Of a DNA stretch of 64,000 nucleotides, positions 22,999 through 35,790 are shown one piece after another. Position 1 is the stretch's first letter; each line of letters starts with the position of its first letter. The DNA lies in the NCBI GenBank assembly GCA_014925825.1, contig JACGCK010000047.1:186001-250000 (forward strand). The letters run 5' to 3'. The notes below the pieces were generated by a model. The model made no database searches. It was given only the letters and a program-made list of their open reading frames with translations, and was not told where the DNA came from. The position numbers and the translations under genes are program-made. The stretch comes from Pholiota molesta. Its lineage: Eukaryota; Basidiomycota; Agaricomycetes; Agaricales; Strophariaceae.

Positions 22999-24247
22999 AA
23001 ACCTGCTCTGTGCGCTTAGACTGAGTGATTGCATGCTGTCCGAACGTCAATGTGTTGCGGGCCACTCACAGCGCTCGAAGTCATACTTATGTTCCATTGC
23101 ATGTTGCCCGATAGCGAACTTTCGAGTCAGGTCTTAGGGACTGCTGGCGTGACAGGATCGCCGATGAATTACCATGTTAGAAATGGACTACTACATATAT
23201 CTGCGCACTCAAATAGAATAGGCATAGTACTCTCATCTAAAGAAGGATGAAGAGCCAAGAAGCTATATCTACACCAGAGAAGGGGCGGAAGACGACAGAT
23301 GCAATCAAGTCCTTGGAGAAGAGGAATCAAGCTTTACTGATTTGCTTGATTCGGCCAGAAAAATCCACAGCGGAATCGCTAGCGCCGAACTAAGGTAGGT
23401 CAGACATAGTTCCTGCTTTCTCTTGTATCCAGGGGCTGTACGACGACGAGAACACACCACGGAGATATACCAAAGAAGTCATATTAAAAGAATACGGGGA
23501 AGACATGGGTGCCTTGCACCCGAGACGCGTATATAGCGCTGTCTACCCTCTGGCTCGCTTTTCACAGCGAGGTGCGCGTACTCTTTGGGCATCTGGTACA
23601 TCTCCGTGGTGAGTTCCGTCGGCGGATGATCTACTGCAGCGTGATCCTGGACCATCGCGACGGATAGTTCAGTCTGGGCCAAAATAAAGGACGACAAGAG
23701 CTCGAACACGTTATAATGACAGAGGAGGTGGGTCTCAAGTCAGATCAAGTTGGAAGCCATGACTGATTGAGACAGCAGAGAGGGCTGCTGTTCCAGCAGG
23801 CGTCACTGTAGAGAACTCTACATGGACGCTGTGCCATGGGTACACAGGATCGAAACACCACCTCCGTGTCTGAGCGTTTGGAATGATGCACATCGCACAG
23901 AGAAAGAATGGAAGGGGTGGTCTGCAGTGAGGAAGAGTGTGTGCAGGGGCTAGGAGGGCGGAGAAGGATGGAATAGCGAGGAGCGCACCTGAGATATGCA
24001 CAGACGGTGCTTTCATATCTGCTCATGGCCCGAGTTGTCGTACAACTTGCGTACAACCGTCTTGCAACGATACGTTCCAATCCCACCACTAGGCGGGTCT
24101 GTGAACAATCGCTACCGTTGAGGATAGCAAGGTGGACAACTTAGCTGAGCAGGCACGATCGTAAGCTGAAGGTGAAGCCCAGGCAGTCGGGACAGGATGG
24201 GAAGGATGGGCTGATGGAAAGTGGAGAGCGAGATTGATGTTCGTGTA

Positions 24248-24295
24248 CATGGTCCGGGCGCACATCGTGAGAACGCGCGAACGCGGGCCGGTGTT
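24248..24295 (+). repeat. Dispersed repeat core, copy 7 (block B)
   Basis: CATGGTCCGGGCGCACATCG to ACGCGGGCCGG; nearly identical to copy 5. Confidence 0.7.
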
Positions 24296-26550
24296 CCCAC
24301 CTCCTCCCTCCTCTGACGCGTTGCAAGTCCAGCCAACCTCTCCTCATGATCACGCGCACGTCGCATCTACGCGGAAATTGGGCCTCCTCCACTCTCTTGA
24401 CACGTGTCTGCCTTCACCAGGAATCTCGTATGCCCCGAGGAAGACCGAAATTCGCACTGTATTCGGCCCATCTGCCTTCACATTATCCGCCGAAAATTGA
24501 GGGTGATGATGGCGGGCGCGATGCCCTTTCGATAGGCGGATGTCTGCGGGACTGAGACGTCATGGTATTGGAGACCAGGTGAGCCGCAGGTTCTTTCTTG
24601 CATCTGGCGTATCTATTGCCTCGATCATGCTCCTGCTCACTACCATTATAAGCGCTGCTACCGTCCCCGCTACCAACGTCGCTTTCGTCCTGTTCTCCGC
24701 GCGGCCCTGCCTCTCCCGAACTAGCGGCATATACGCGTCCATGCCCGCACTCCGACAGTGGGCCTCCTGAGCGTCGACTCTTACTGTGGCGTCGTTCATC
24801 CTTTCTTTCGAGTTGGAATCATGGACGCCGCAAGGGCCCTCACCTCCGACGCGACATTCGTCACTCGGTCCTCAAATGAGCTGCCTGCGCAACCCATTCC
24901 CTCGCGAAACCACAGGCATTCGAACCCGCTTCCCCATCTGCTTTCTTCGCTCTGATGCCGTCTTACCGATTGGGCTCGGCGCAAGGGGCCGGCTCGCATT
25001 CCCTTCTCCCAGGTCGTACCCCATCACAGCTTCTTATGCAACAAAGGACGAGCGAGCGCTGTGCCCTTCCGCTTGGGGCCGATGTAGGCTCGGGCATGGA
25101 GATGGGGAGATATCGATGGCGCTGCGGTGCGTAGCTTCGCTTGGTCGACGCTCTCCGAGACGCTTCGCTCATACTCCTGCTCGTTAGTGTTACCACCATC
25201 ATCACCGCGGACGATCTTAGCGTCCCTGTAAAGACAGACCCAATCGCATCCTGCCGATGGGGAATAATTTCTTATCGTGATAGGGCTCACGCCCGTGTAT
25301 GCGAGATGCGCGCATTTGTTTGCTCATGCTACGATCTTCGCGCGTGAGTACCGCGGTGTTTTCTAATTCCTCAGGCACGCGCGCATCATATCTGGCGCCG
25401 CCGTCCATCGTCCTTTGTCCAGTGCCTTCACGTCGCCGTGTAATACACGTGGCATATAAAATACCCATTGGTCGGGGATCCTATGTACGATGGTGGCCCT
25501 GGCGGGCACGTTGTGAACGTACTCTATGTACAGGGGTCGCGAATGTCTTCTGGAAACTGCGCGTTTCGATGATCTCGGATGATTCATGTTGATGTGCAAT
25601 GGAGCGGCCTCCGCCCATCAGGATCGTGCGTCTCCTTCCAGGCCACTCGTCAAGTTCACGGAACGGAAGCTTTGACGATGCGATGCAAGAAAGAACCTGT
25701 GCGGCGTGCGATGCAGCACACTGGCGGGGTTGTGGGAAGATAATATTCGACGTCGTAATGCTCGCATTCGGATTGATCCTGTAGGAGTTTTGTGGTGTTC
25801 TAGAGATCGTGGTGGGTTGTTTATCATGTACGAGCTCTACTACGAATAGCTATCTCAGACTGCGCATCGTCGCTCGAAGCACAAAGCCAAAGGAATGAAT
25901 GAAAAAATATACCCGCGATCTGACGGGAGAAGGACCTGGGAGGCACGCGTGGATGAATACGACGAAGGTTCTCCCATCTAGGTTGGAATAAAGGGTCATT
26001 GGGATAAGACGGGATGCGGACAGGGTGTGTAAGAAGACTGATATCACCGACATTCCTTTGTACAAGAGGACGCGCAAGAATTCAAATCAGTATAATTTGG
26101 CCGGAAGTGCCCGCGGTGGGCATCAACTGGGGACCGAATTAACGATGTAGTTCCTCCGGCGTCCCCATGTACCCAGGTGGATCAAGTACAGCACCGCGAC
26201 AGGGTATGGATCTCGATGGACAAAGAAGATCAGGACGATGAGCGGAGCGTCTGTAAGCCGCTATCCGTCCTCTAGCCCGCGTGCGGTAGCGAGGTGCGTG
26301 AGCCGCAGGCTGCATCGCTGGCATCGCTGTGAGCCATCATCGCGGGGATTCTGGTAGACACGGCGGATACCTCAAGGTAGGAATAAAGCGCGAGAACGGG
26401 ATGTGGTCAAAAAGGCATGTGCCCCCGATTAAAGAAAATAAACGGAGAAGACGCGCTGGCAGGCGATCTTTGGTGACAGATTCAGAGCCCATACGCCATC
26501 CGCATGAAACACAGAACAAGGGAAATATAACATCGCCCAACCTCGAACAG

Positions 26551-26558
26551 CTCCCCCG
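26551..26558. other. Empty target site of the palindrome element
   Basis: GAACAG-CTCCCCCG-AACGCG occurs here without interruption. The flanks equal those on the two sides of the element in block A. Confidence 0.85.
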
Positions 26559-27034
26559 AACGCGAACGGACTGACGTGATCTGATGCACCACAAAGGACA
26601 GAGAGGAGGTCTCATCCGAAGATTTGTTGGCGTATCGACATGGCGGCTGGAGGTAGTATAGAATGCCACTCCAGCAGACCGTCACTGGGGAGAATATGGA
26701 CTCTCTTTTGGACGCCGTGTCGAATGCATGCCTCGGGTGATCGACCTCGTCGAGCCAATGTAGGGACAGTGTTGATCGAGTCACGAGAACAAAAGTGGAG
26801 AAAGTCCACAGTGGGGAAGAAATCGGCCAAGGGAAGGAAACGAAGGGGAAGAACGGAGGCAGACAGACACACCAGGGTTATACGTAGACGGCGCCTCGAT
26901 GTCGATTCTCCTGCGTGGTCACAGAAGTCTTGTCGAGCAGCCACACTGCGACGAACGATCTGACTAGAGAGAATCCTGCATAGAGATCTAGAGACTGCGA
27001 GAGAGTCGTGGTCGTGGTAGGATCGAAGCGCAGG

Positions 27035-27100
27035 CGCATGGTCCGGGCGCACAACTGCATCGTGAGAATGCTTGGGAGCTCGGGCCGCCGCCATCCGATG
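27035..27100 (+). repeat. Dispersed repeat core, copy 8 (block B)
   Basis: GCGCATGGTCCGGGCGCACA to CTCGGGCCGCCGCCATCCGA; the partner of copy 6. The hAT element is inserted 36 bases downstream of the core. Confidence 0.75.
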
Positions 27101-27127
27101 GCCGCGCAACTCGCTCGCAATGCCTCT

Positions 27128-27135
27128 CCCCAACC
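27128..27135. repeat. Left 8-bp target-site duplication of the hAT element
   Basis: CCCCAACC precedes TAGTGTTGCC; the same octamer follows the right end at 31473-31480. Confidence 0.9.
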
Positions 27136-30100
27136 TAGTGTTGCCCAAAGCCAAGCTGGGCTTGAGCCGAGCTGTACCTTGGCTTGACAACGATCCCAAT
27201 TTAGCAGCTTGAGGTCAGCTCGGCTCAAGCAGCTTGGACCCTGTGTTAAAAATAATTAGATCTCCGTCCTGGGATGGCAGCGCGGCAAATGCGCGCTAAA
27301 ATACAATCAGTATTGCGATCAGAGTAGCATTGAAGACTGCATAGCACTTAGTTTTTTGAAATTCAAAGCCTTTTGTGTTTTTCAACCTATCCATGTTGCA
27401 TTGCTTCGTTATTTACTAGCTACTGACTCTATAGTAATATATTGGTAGCCTAGTAATCTAAATTTCCATCAATGAGAGTATAATTGGTTGCCATTAAGTA
27501 GACGCGCAAAGGTTCGCGTCTACGTGCTTTGACGCGTCTCTGTTTGTTGAATGGATGAAACACGATGCTCACAACATATCGAAATGAGCCCACACATACG
27601 CAAATCATCAACTCATATAAATTGAATATTCAAAGTGAATTTTGAAGTAATTAGTGCAATGCCGTGCAATTGCTCCAATCCACAGACGTGCTCATGCAAC
27701 CAGAATGTCTCTTCTCAGTCTGCATATCCATACTATCTTCCGGCATACCCTTCGACTCAAACTCCTGCTGCACCTATCGCACGTTATGGACCATATCAAT
27801 GGTCATATCCGCCATCTGTTCCGTTTTTATCTAATGCATCATCCCAAACACATCCTTCTGGTTTCCAGAATACCTTCCAGGCATCTTACTCTTCTTCCGA
27901 CTCAACTGCTCCTGCGTCTGGTGCTCTTAATTCTAATTCGAACTTCAATGTCACCAATAACGCGCAAACTATTCCTATGACATCACACACTACCGCTCCG
28001 ACTGCTAAGCGGAAACGCGCGCCTAACGGATCAGCTTCATCATCAAAGCGCCGGAACGTTACATTGGAGATAGCCAGAGATCTAGAGATGGAGAACACTC
28101 CGACCATCCAAATTCCCCGGCAGGCGATTCCAGGTGTTGGACCTCAGAATAGCAGTACTGACACATCATCCGAGCAACATCCCTCCCTCACTCGCACAAC
28201 ACGCACTTCCCATCATCTCGGTTCACTTCTGAATAACACTCAAGCTTCAGATAGCAATACCTCGAACGCATCGGATGTTTGGTACTTCATGCGAGCTCTT
28301 CAGGTGCAAGACCGACCTTCTACTTTACCAGAACGCGAAGATATATTTAAGAAACGCCCAGATGCAAAGAAATATCCGTTTATTGGTTGTCGCCTATGCA
28401 CGTAAGTGATTTTACACTGTATTTTTACTTGTATAAGTCTGAATATCTGGTTTAGAGGTGATGTCTGGAATACTTGGAAGAATGTTGAAGGGCAGACTTC
28501 CTCGATTCGTCAGCATCTCATGACCAAGCACCAGAAAATTTGGCGCGAGGTTGTTACTGCAGAGAAACTCAAAGGATGGCAAAAATGCGAGCGCAAATCA
28601 GGCCCACAAGCAGCCGACGTACGAGAGCCCTTCTCTCTTTCCGGATTTTACAACAGATTGATACGTTGGATTGCCGTCGATGATCAGGTACGTCTGACAT
28701 CTATGTTACTAGTAGTTTATTCACTTATCATTGCTATCTTACATCTCAATAGTCTTTAGATGTTGTTGATTGTCCCGAACTCAGGGATTTGCTTCTTTTT
28801 TTGAATGAGGATTTAGATGATAAAGACTTGCCACATCGTTCAAAATTCTCTGAGCTCATTACTCTCGCATTTCAGAGAGAGTATAAGGCAATGCTACACG
28901 ATATTCAGGTACGCTATTTTTAGACATGACGGGCACCTACACTTACATTGAATCTCGCTAGAATTCTCTCGGTCAAGTATCATTTACCAGTGATATATGG
29001 TCAAGTAAAAATATGAAATCTTACATGGCTGTTACTGCCCATTACTCTGCTAAAGATCCCAAGTCAGGAAATCTTGTAATTAGAGCACATCTGGTTGCAT
29101 TCCGAGAACTTCACGGCAGTCATACCGGAATAAATATTGGCAAAGTGTTCTTGCAAGTTGTCAAAGAAATTGATTGCCTTGATAAAGTGTGTTCTATTCA
29201 ATTATCAATTCCGACGATCTCATTAATTATTATACAAATCTAGCTGTCATCGATCACACTCGACAATGCGTCGAATAACCAGAAAATGATGGCTGAATTG
29301 GAAATCGAGCTTCGTAAGATTGGAATTCCGTTTGACAAAGACGGAAATCGAATTCGGTAAGGCTCTATATTTGTTCAATTAATATGTCTGGTATATTGAA
29401 TTGGGTTTTAGTTGCTTTCCACATGTTATTAACATCGCCGTAAAAGCGGGATTAAAGGCTCTTACCCAATCCCACCCCGAGATGACAATCTTCGAAGATA
29501 TTGATGAGTATTTCGATTCCGAGTTCATGTACGGCAACGGAGTCCCACCTGCAGATTCACCCGCACTTCCCAATCTGCCTCCGGAACTGACAAACAATCC
29601 GGAATATCTTGACGCCCTCAAGCGAGATGTTGTGGGGTTAGTGCGCCGTTATGTTACCGCGTGCCGTGCATCTGGTCAACGTCGAGAGCAATTCGAGGTA
29701 ATTCTGAAAGAAGGAAATGACACGGGAGGTTGGGGAGATGCAAACGAGCAATTACGGAATGTGGGACTGCTCAAGGACGTCGATACGCGCTGGTCCGCGA
29801 TATTTAACATGCTTGATCGATTTTTAGAAACTTACTTGGTAAGTTTATTAAAAACTGCAACCGCAATGATGTTCGGGTCAGTTGAGTTAATTTTCTTTTA
29901 GGTTTCGAAGAAATTGATCGAAATCAACCGCGATCTTTCACAACATGCCTTCAGTGACATTGAAATCAAGGTTGCCTCTGACATACGCCGCTTTCTCTAT
30001 GTTTTTCATGTTGTGCAAGAGCTTGTCTCGGCAGAGAAGACCCCGACATTGTCTATTGTCCTTCCACTCTATGAGAAACTAATTACAATGCTCAAATTAC

Positions 30101-31472
30101 TTCGTCGTGCATTGCCGGAATTGGTACATGGCATCGACGCATCGGTTGCCAAATTGGAAGAATATCTCGCGATTTCACGCGGTAATAGAATTTATGGTCT
30201 GGCAATGGGTGAGTATTAACCTTATAATTGAAATTTAATCCCAACGACCTCTTATATCTTACAGTGATAAATCCAACAATCAAATTTCAATGGCTAAAAG
30301 ATAATTGGACTTCAGACGATTACATGATCGCACGTACTTCCGTTGTCGACGCAGTAAGTAACAATTCACAAGCTGTTTACCAAAATTACATCTAATGGAT
30401 AACATCTAGATGATGGAATATCAGAAGTCATCTCGGAATACAGCTACACGGACAACACTTCCACAGGCGCCTATATCACGTCGCGTCGTCAAAACGGCCT
30501 CGGCATCAGGAGCGGCACTTTCGCAAGCTTCGGGACTAGCAAGGTTCAACTCCCTTGCGCGGTCTCTCTCGTGTCCGAATGTACCATCGAGCTCCACGGA
30601 TGTGGTGGGATCTCTAAATTCGTCTACATTGGAATCCGCTGAGGAATCTGCACGCCGCCTTGATGAGGAGGCGAGAAGGGCCGTATCTGCGGAAATTTCG
30701 GCCTACGAGGCGACAGGAATCATAGATGATGATCAGGAAGTCGAAGAGTTTGATTTGCTTCGATTCTGGCAGGTATGCTTACTCTCATTTCGCTTTTATG
30801 AATGCAAAACTTTGTGCTAATGAGCATTCTTTGCTGTTCCATAGGGAAATCAATTCAAATATCCCCTGCTCTATAGGATTGCTCTGGATATACTTCCTGT
30901 CCAAGCATCTGCAGTACCTTGTGAACGAGTTTTCTCGTCTAGCAAAGAAACCGACACTGATCGGCGCTCAAATCTATCAACGTACAAGATCGAGGAGCTT
31001 CAGATCTTGAAATTCGGCTATCGGAATGAACGCCTCAACTTTACGGACGGCTTAATATGCAGTGAGAGCGAACTATCCGTTCTTGACATTTCCTCTACGA
31101 CTGTCCGAGATTTAATGAGCCGGGGAGAGATCGATGAACTTAACAAGTACATCAATGAGTCTTGGGAGGGATGGGGAGCGGAAAAATTGTGATTAAATTA
31201 GACTTTTTACTGCTACATACTAATATGATACTTCTAATTGCAACATCTAATATTGATTCCTTTGTCTGGGAGGCCAGAGAGCTGAGACGCGAGAGACGCG
31301 AGAGATCCATCTTCGAGGTTCGCCATGCTGTGCCGCGGTGCCGGTATTTCCATATATGGGCCCAAGCTACCGAGCGCACAAGCCAAGGTACCCATCAACA
31401 AGGCTCAAGCCTTTCGGAGTTTGAAGAACGGTTAGCTCAAGCCAGCTTGGAGCTTGGCTCGGGGCAACACTA
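27136..31472 (+). mobile_element. Autonomous-looking hAT transposon, 4.3 kb
   Basis: The element starts TAGTGTTGCCC and ends GGGGCAACACTA. The terminal inverted repeats match over TAGTGTTGCCC and again at AGCCAAGCT. It is flanked by the 8-bp duplication CCCCAACC, the size fixed by hAT transposases. Many copies of GGCTTGAGC/GCTCAAGC-like words lie just inside both ends and could bind the transposase. It contains a full-length transposase gene without a frame break. It sits in block B only, so it inserted after the A/B duplication. Confidence 0.92.
27635..31192 (+). CDS. hAT transposase with BED zinc finger, 1008 aa
   Basis: Ten exons join without a stop: 27635-28401, 28456-28687, 28753-28908, 28962-29186, 29244-29356, 29412-29838, 29902-30208, 30265-30353, 30410-30772 and 30845-31192. 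The N-terminal 240 residues are Ser/Thr/Gln-rich. A BED finger follows with C252-x2-C255 and H276-x4-H281. The RNase H-like core shows TSDIW (D396) and TLDNASNN (D467), the first two catalytic aspartates of hAT enzymes. CERVFSSSKE (E920 as the expected third acidic residue) opens the C-terminal hAT dimerisation region. The enzyme should cut at the terminal repeats and create 8-bp duplications, as seen. All introns are GT-AG. An intact frame suggests recent activity. Confidence 0.92.
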
Positions 31473-31480
31473 CCCCAACC
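31473..31480. repeat. Right 8-bp target-site duplication of the hAT element
   Basis: CCCCAACC directly follows GGCAACACTA. Beyond it block B resumes with TCTCCCTTTCCTCGACTCTC, matching block A near 19985. Confidence 0.9.
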
Positions 31481-33620
31481 TCTCCCTTTCCTCGACTCTC
31501 CCGCAGTCCGTTCCGCGCGTCGTTCGTGCGTCCCCTCCTGTGATGCAAGCTTGCAGCTGACACCTCTCGATCCGGGTTCTTCGACTGTCCCCCCCTCGCG
31601 TCGCATCTACGCAGACGCTGGACCCCGTCCCCCTCCAATCATCCCTTGGTTAACCCCCGCAAGTACCGCGCACATCGCCTCTCCGAGTCCTTATCCGCTA
31701 TGCCCTCAGCAGGAAGCTCGCATGCACGGAGGTAGACTACGAACCGCCATGGACCCGGCCGATCATCGATCACATCACAACGTTCGACGGATGCAGAGAG
31801 CGAGGATTCAAATAGGCGCGATAACCTCTGACTAGGCGGTCGTCTGCGAGACAGGGGAGTCATGGAATCGAGGGACAGGTGAGCCGGGTATTTTTGCTGC
31901 GGTCATATCTAATGCCTCGCTCGGATTCTTGCTCATCGCCGTTACAGGTGCTGTCATCATCACCAACGCTCCCAATCTTGCCTCCTCGTCGTCGTCATCG
32001 GAGCCATTCCCCTCCCGTTCTGAAGGACGGTATCGAACCTGCCGCCATATACTTGCACTGCCGGAACCGCACTGCGCACACGATTTCTGAGCGTTGCGCC
32101 CTCCCTTGCAGTTCTACTCGCCCTCTCTCTCTGGTACATGCATGATACGTGGTGCTCTTTGGCCATCATTGATTCTCCTCGTCCTTGTTTCTCTCCCTGT
32201 TGAATCCGAGGCCTGAAGCGCCGATCGCCCACAGTTTTCTCAGGATAGCCTGGCGAAGCACGTTCTTACGCGACATGCACATTCCGACACGTCGTCTGCA
32301 TTCCGTATTTCTTGATCTTGGTGACGTTCTGTTGGGTGGATTGTATGCGAGAGGCCGGCCGCACATACCCGTTTTGTCGCGCGGGAAAGACGTGCATTGT
32401 GTTCTAGGTATTGCGGCTGGTATGGGCATAGAGAAGTGACGACGTCGAGTCGGTAGTATCATAGTTCGGTATCAGCGCCTGCGAACTGCGCCATTCATAT
32501 CCCTGCTCGTCAGTACCACCGCGACCATCGCAGTGGACGGTTATCTTGTTCGCTCCGTGCTATGTCCTGACATCTGCTTCCACTTCTGCTTGCAAGCGAG
32601 CGCTGCTGAGCGTCCGTCTTGTGCAGATGGAGAAGTAGAGGCTGAGTCAACGACTTCCGAGCTCCTATCCACGATAAATGATTTCTTATCCGCGATATGG
32701 CTCACGCCCACATGCCAGATGCCCGTATCCACTCGCAGTCACTGTTATCGTTTTGTGAAGATGGCAACTCCTCCATTCTTACGTGCACTGAAATCTGACG
32801 CCTTAGGTTTCGAGCGATAGCTGGACGTCACATTGCGAAAAACGAGGTATGTCATCCATCGGCAATACTACCGTTCTGAACTTCGCGTTTCGTTTAGTGA
32901 CCTTATTTGAACCCTTTAGATGCAGTGCGTAAGCGGTGGCCTTCGTAGAGATTTTCATTGGGTGCCACTCAGAGGAACAATGGCACCCTACTCGGAAGCG
33001 ATGTGTTATCGGATCTTCAGGGCCCAGGGGACGCGTAAGTGATAATCGATTAGTCGGTCCGAGTTCTGTGGAGGTGATGATCGCGTTCTTGGGAGCTTTC
33101 ATCGTCTACGTCCATTGTTCCTTGTTGTCGTACGACATGAAATTGAAATTGTGATTTTGAGAGGAGTAGAGATACGGGCGATCTGAGCGGGTATAGATGG
33201 GTGGGTAGGCTACCAGATGTTCCAGTGACTCTTCTATTCATCGATTACACATGCACTTGCGGGCGCTTCGAATATAATGATCGCATTATGAGTGATTGAG
33301 GTTCGATGAAAACTGATGTGGGACTACTCGCCTCTGTCGGGAGCTGTGATTGATCTCTGGCACTGGGCGTACCAAAGAGCTTGTGTCCCATGACATTCAG
33401 TTTGTGAGCTTTGCATTGTTCGACGTATTCGCAAAGGAAGTAGCGTGTGCGAAGTGGTGGTTTGGTGTCAGTGCATAGGATGAGAAAATGTGAATGGGAT
33501 CGATGATGATTGATGTCTGTATCGGATCTGTAGTTGATTCTGAAAGTAGGCCTTGAGTTCGATGTTCGTACCGCAGAAAAAATGGATCTTTGAAAGCTTG
33601 AACAGTTCTCGTAAATTTAC
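31481..33620 (+). pseudogene. Exon-like plus-strand segments, right half of block B
   Basis: The segments parallel 19980-22030 of block A, including the CAGGTGAGCCGGG donor (about 31877), the short frame with YALSRKLACTEVDYEP and the later GTGCCACTCAGAGGAACAAT block near 32959. Indels put the two blocks into different frames. No intact product can be assembled. Confidence 0.35.
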
Positions 33621-33776
33621 TATAAGAAGGGCTGCTGCTTCAGCGCTGCATCTCATTGTCTTCACCATCCACTGAATTCAAGCCCTTGAGCAATACCATA
33701 CCCTAATGATGTCCTCAGACCGCATACCACGCCGTACACCCACACCATCACAGCCAACTTTGATGACATTGACGAC
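33621..33776 (+). promoter_or_regulatory. TATA-like box and conserved 5' coding segment, block B
   Basis: TATAAGAAGG at 33621 is a weakened form of the block A box. TTTGATGACATTGACGAC follows at 33759. The ATG at 33706 opens a frame reading PTLMTLTT. Confidence 0.5.
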
Positions 33777-34572
33777 GATCTCGGCGACGCGCTACGGTCG
33801 TACTAGACAAGTAGGAGTAGGTTCGTATGCAACCCTTGTTGTCGCAGCGTTACTTACCTACCTCCAAGGCAGAGTTACGGGCTGTCAATCGTGCACCCGA
33901 AGGCGAGACCTGCAGACGCTTGGGGTGCTCTGGAAGACTTCGAAAACCTCGACACAAGGGTTCGTTCCCTTTTTCCCCCGTATTATCGCCGTATTAATGC
34001 AGGTAATATACAGAACATTCCAAACAAGGGAAACCGGGCAGCCATCCCTCCGACCCCAAATTTTCACCTCGCCCATTCGAGGACATCAACAAAGACGCCG
34101 GAGTGTTCATGTACATGAACGGAAAGTTGGTTGATGGACCGCTGAACATGGACCGCCTCCATCCTCAGTTCAAGAATTTCCCTGCCAACAGAGATGCCAA
34201 GTATTTGAACTATGATACATACAATGATGCAAGCGTACGGCCTTGTACGCATGCCGACCCGCGCCGGCTCCCCCAGTCAGCCCAGCCCTCCTTCCATCCC
34301 GCGCCCGCCGTCGTTATTACACAGCGACCGGCCCCGCGGTCGTTTTTCACGAAGATGTTGATTCGCCTCGCGCGGCCGCTTCTGTATGGGGTGGTGGTTC
34401 TTCCGGTATCCGCGCCTTCCAATGGGCTCGGCTGGTACCCAGCGCGCTTCCGACTCATAGGGCGGAGCTCGAGTACGAATGCGCATGCGAGGGTGTCGGT
34501 GGAAGGATACCGGCGGCGGCAGACACTGCGTGGTTGGGTATGCGAGTGGTATGTGGGACTGAATCTGAGTGA
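33706..34572 (+). pseudogene. Gene fragment, right duplicate
   Basis: It shares ADAWGALEDFENLDTR with block A, but about 31 bases including FFNISLWRA-coding DNA are missing, which shifts the frame. After that point the original frame is again open: FSPRPFEDINKDAGVFMYMN, then GKLVDGPLNMDRLHPQFKNF and NRDAKYLNYDTYND. This segment is lost in block A. A further open piece (SGIRAFQWARLVPSALPTHR onward) reaches a stop at 34572 and may be the C-terminus. The protein family is not recognised. Confidence 0.45.
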
Positions 34573-34789
34573 CTTCGTGCGATGTATCATGTATATTGTA
34601 AAATCCCTCATTAATCATGATTATTTTCCAACTTTTACTTCTTAGTGTTGAAGTAATCTGGAGGGCTCGTGAATTTGGGTTCTCACTCATCCCATATATT
34701 ACGATTTATCTTGTACAAAAATTTACTAATACAACTACGTCACAGTGCGCGTCGCCTAGAACGCGGACACAAGATGAATAGGCAGAGTA

Positions 34790-35790
34790 TCAGGTATCTG
34801 ACTTCAACAGAGCCTGCTGGGCATGAGAACATTGAGAAGGCAAAGGCACCATCGCACGCGTCGAGCTCTAACTCTTTGACTAACACGGTACCAGGAAGAT
34901 AACACCAACACTCGAAGACGAAGACAATAATATAGAAGACGGAGGAGATACTCGTGTATACAGTATGAAGAGGACCGTGCACACCTTCGATAATGACGTT
35001 GTATAGCTTGGCGAGATGCGCGCCGCACTGCGGCGCGGCGCGCACTCGGAGCCAAGTTAGGACTGGGCAAGGTAGCGTGTGCGCGTGTCCTCTTGTGGTG
35101 ACCGTTGGGGCGTGCGATGGATCGGACGCAGCGCTGACAGCGCCTGGCGTGCGTGTGGATGTGGAGGGTGGAGAATATCGGGGAGGAGAGGTTGCTTGCC
35201 GTGGCACGGCGCTGACGCGCCGCTGTCCGTCGTCCTCGAGCGCACTTGGCAGCGCAGGAGGGCGGCATGAATTGCAACGTCGCGGCATTACCCCGCGATT
35301 AGCGCGGACGCATCGACTGTGTCGTGCTCGATGCGTTCGGCGAAGGCACAATCGCACGGGTCGAGGGCCTGGTCCCCTCGGGGGTGAACAAACAGCAAGA
35401 TAAGACCAACGCCCGAGAACAAATGCGGAAGACGGAGCAAACACAATCGATACCCGTGTATAAGTATTGAGAGGACCGTGCACACGTGTCTCGACGCCAC
35501 ATAGCTTGGTGAGACGCGCGCCGCACTGTGCGGCGCGTGCGCTCGGAGCCAAGCTAGTAGGTAAGGTATCGTACGCGCGTCCTCTTGTACCCGAGGGGCG
35601 TATAATAAAGCGAATGCAGCGCTGAGAGCCTGGCGTGCGCGTGAAAAAGGGAGGATACCGGGGAGGAAAAGATGTCGCCGTGCACGGCGCTGACGAGGCG
35701 CTCCCCGCGCTCGAGCAGGAGAGTGGGGTGCAGGAGCAGTTCCGCGGCAGCGCCGTCGTCGCCGCGGGTACATGCTGCAGGACACGATGC
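34790..35790 (-). repeat. Two tandem copies of a roughly 500-bp GC-rich module
   Basis: AGAGGACCGTGCACAC occurs at about 34969 and again at 35470, with GCGCGCCGCACTG, GCTCGGAGCCAAG, GCGCGTCCTCTTGT and CCGGGGAGGA following in the same order in each. The two copies are roughly 70-80 percent alike by eye. Long minus-strand frames run through both, but they shift frame between copies. The module includes the GGGTACAAGAGGACG-type end found in other minus-strand modules. Confidence 0.6.

Larger units (their letters stand above)
22999..34170 (+). repeat. Block B: right copy of the segmental duplication (interrupted by the hAT element)
   Basis: It follows block A in direct orientation with the same order of parts: the near-identical stretch from about 23240, core copy 7 (24248), the exon segments, core copy 8 (27035), then, after the hAT insertion, the matching right half from 31481 to about 34170. 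It lacks the palindrome element at 26551 and the 91-bp doubling. Block A lacks the hAT element. After removing the hAT element and one target copy about 6.8 kb remain. Edges are approximate. Confidence 0.75.

Noticed and set aside
34740..35552. 270-codon minus ORF
   Set aside because: It crosses both copies of the tandem module in a frame that shifts between copies; no domain and very GC-rich.
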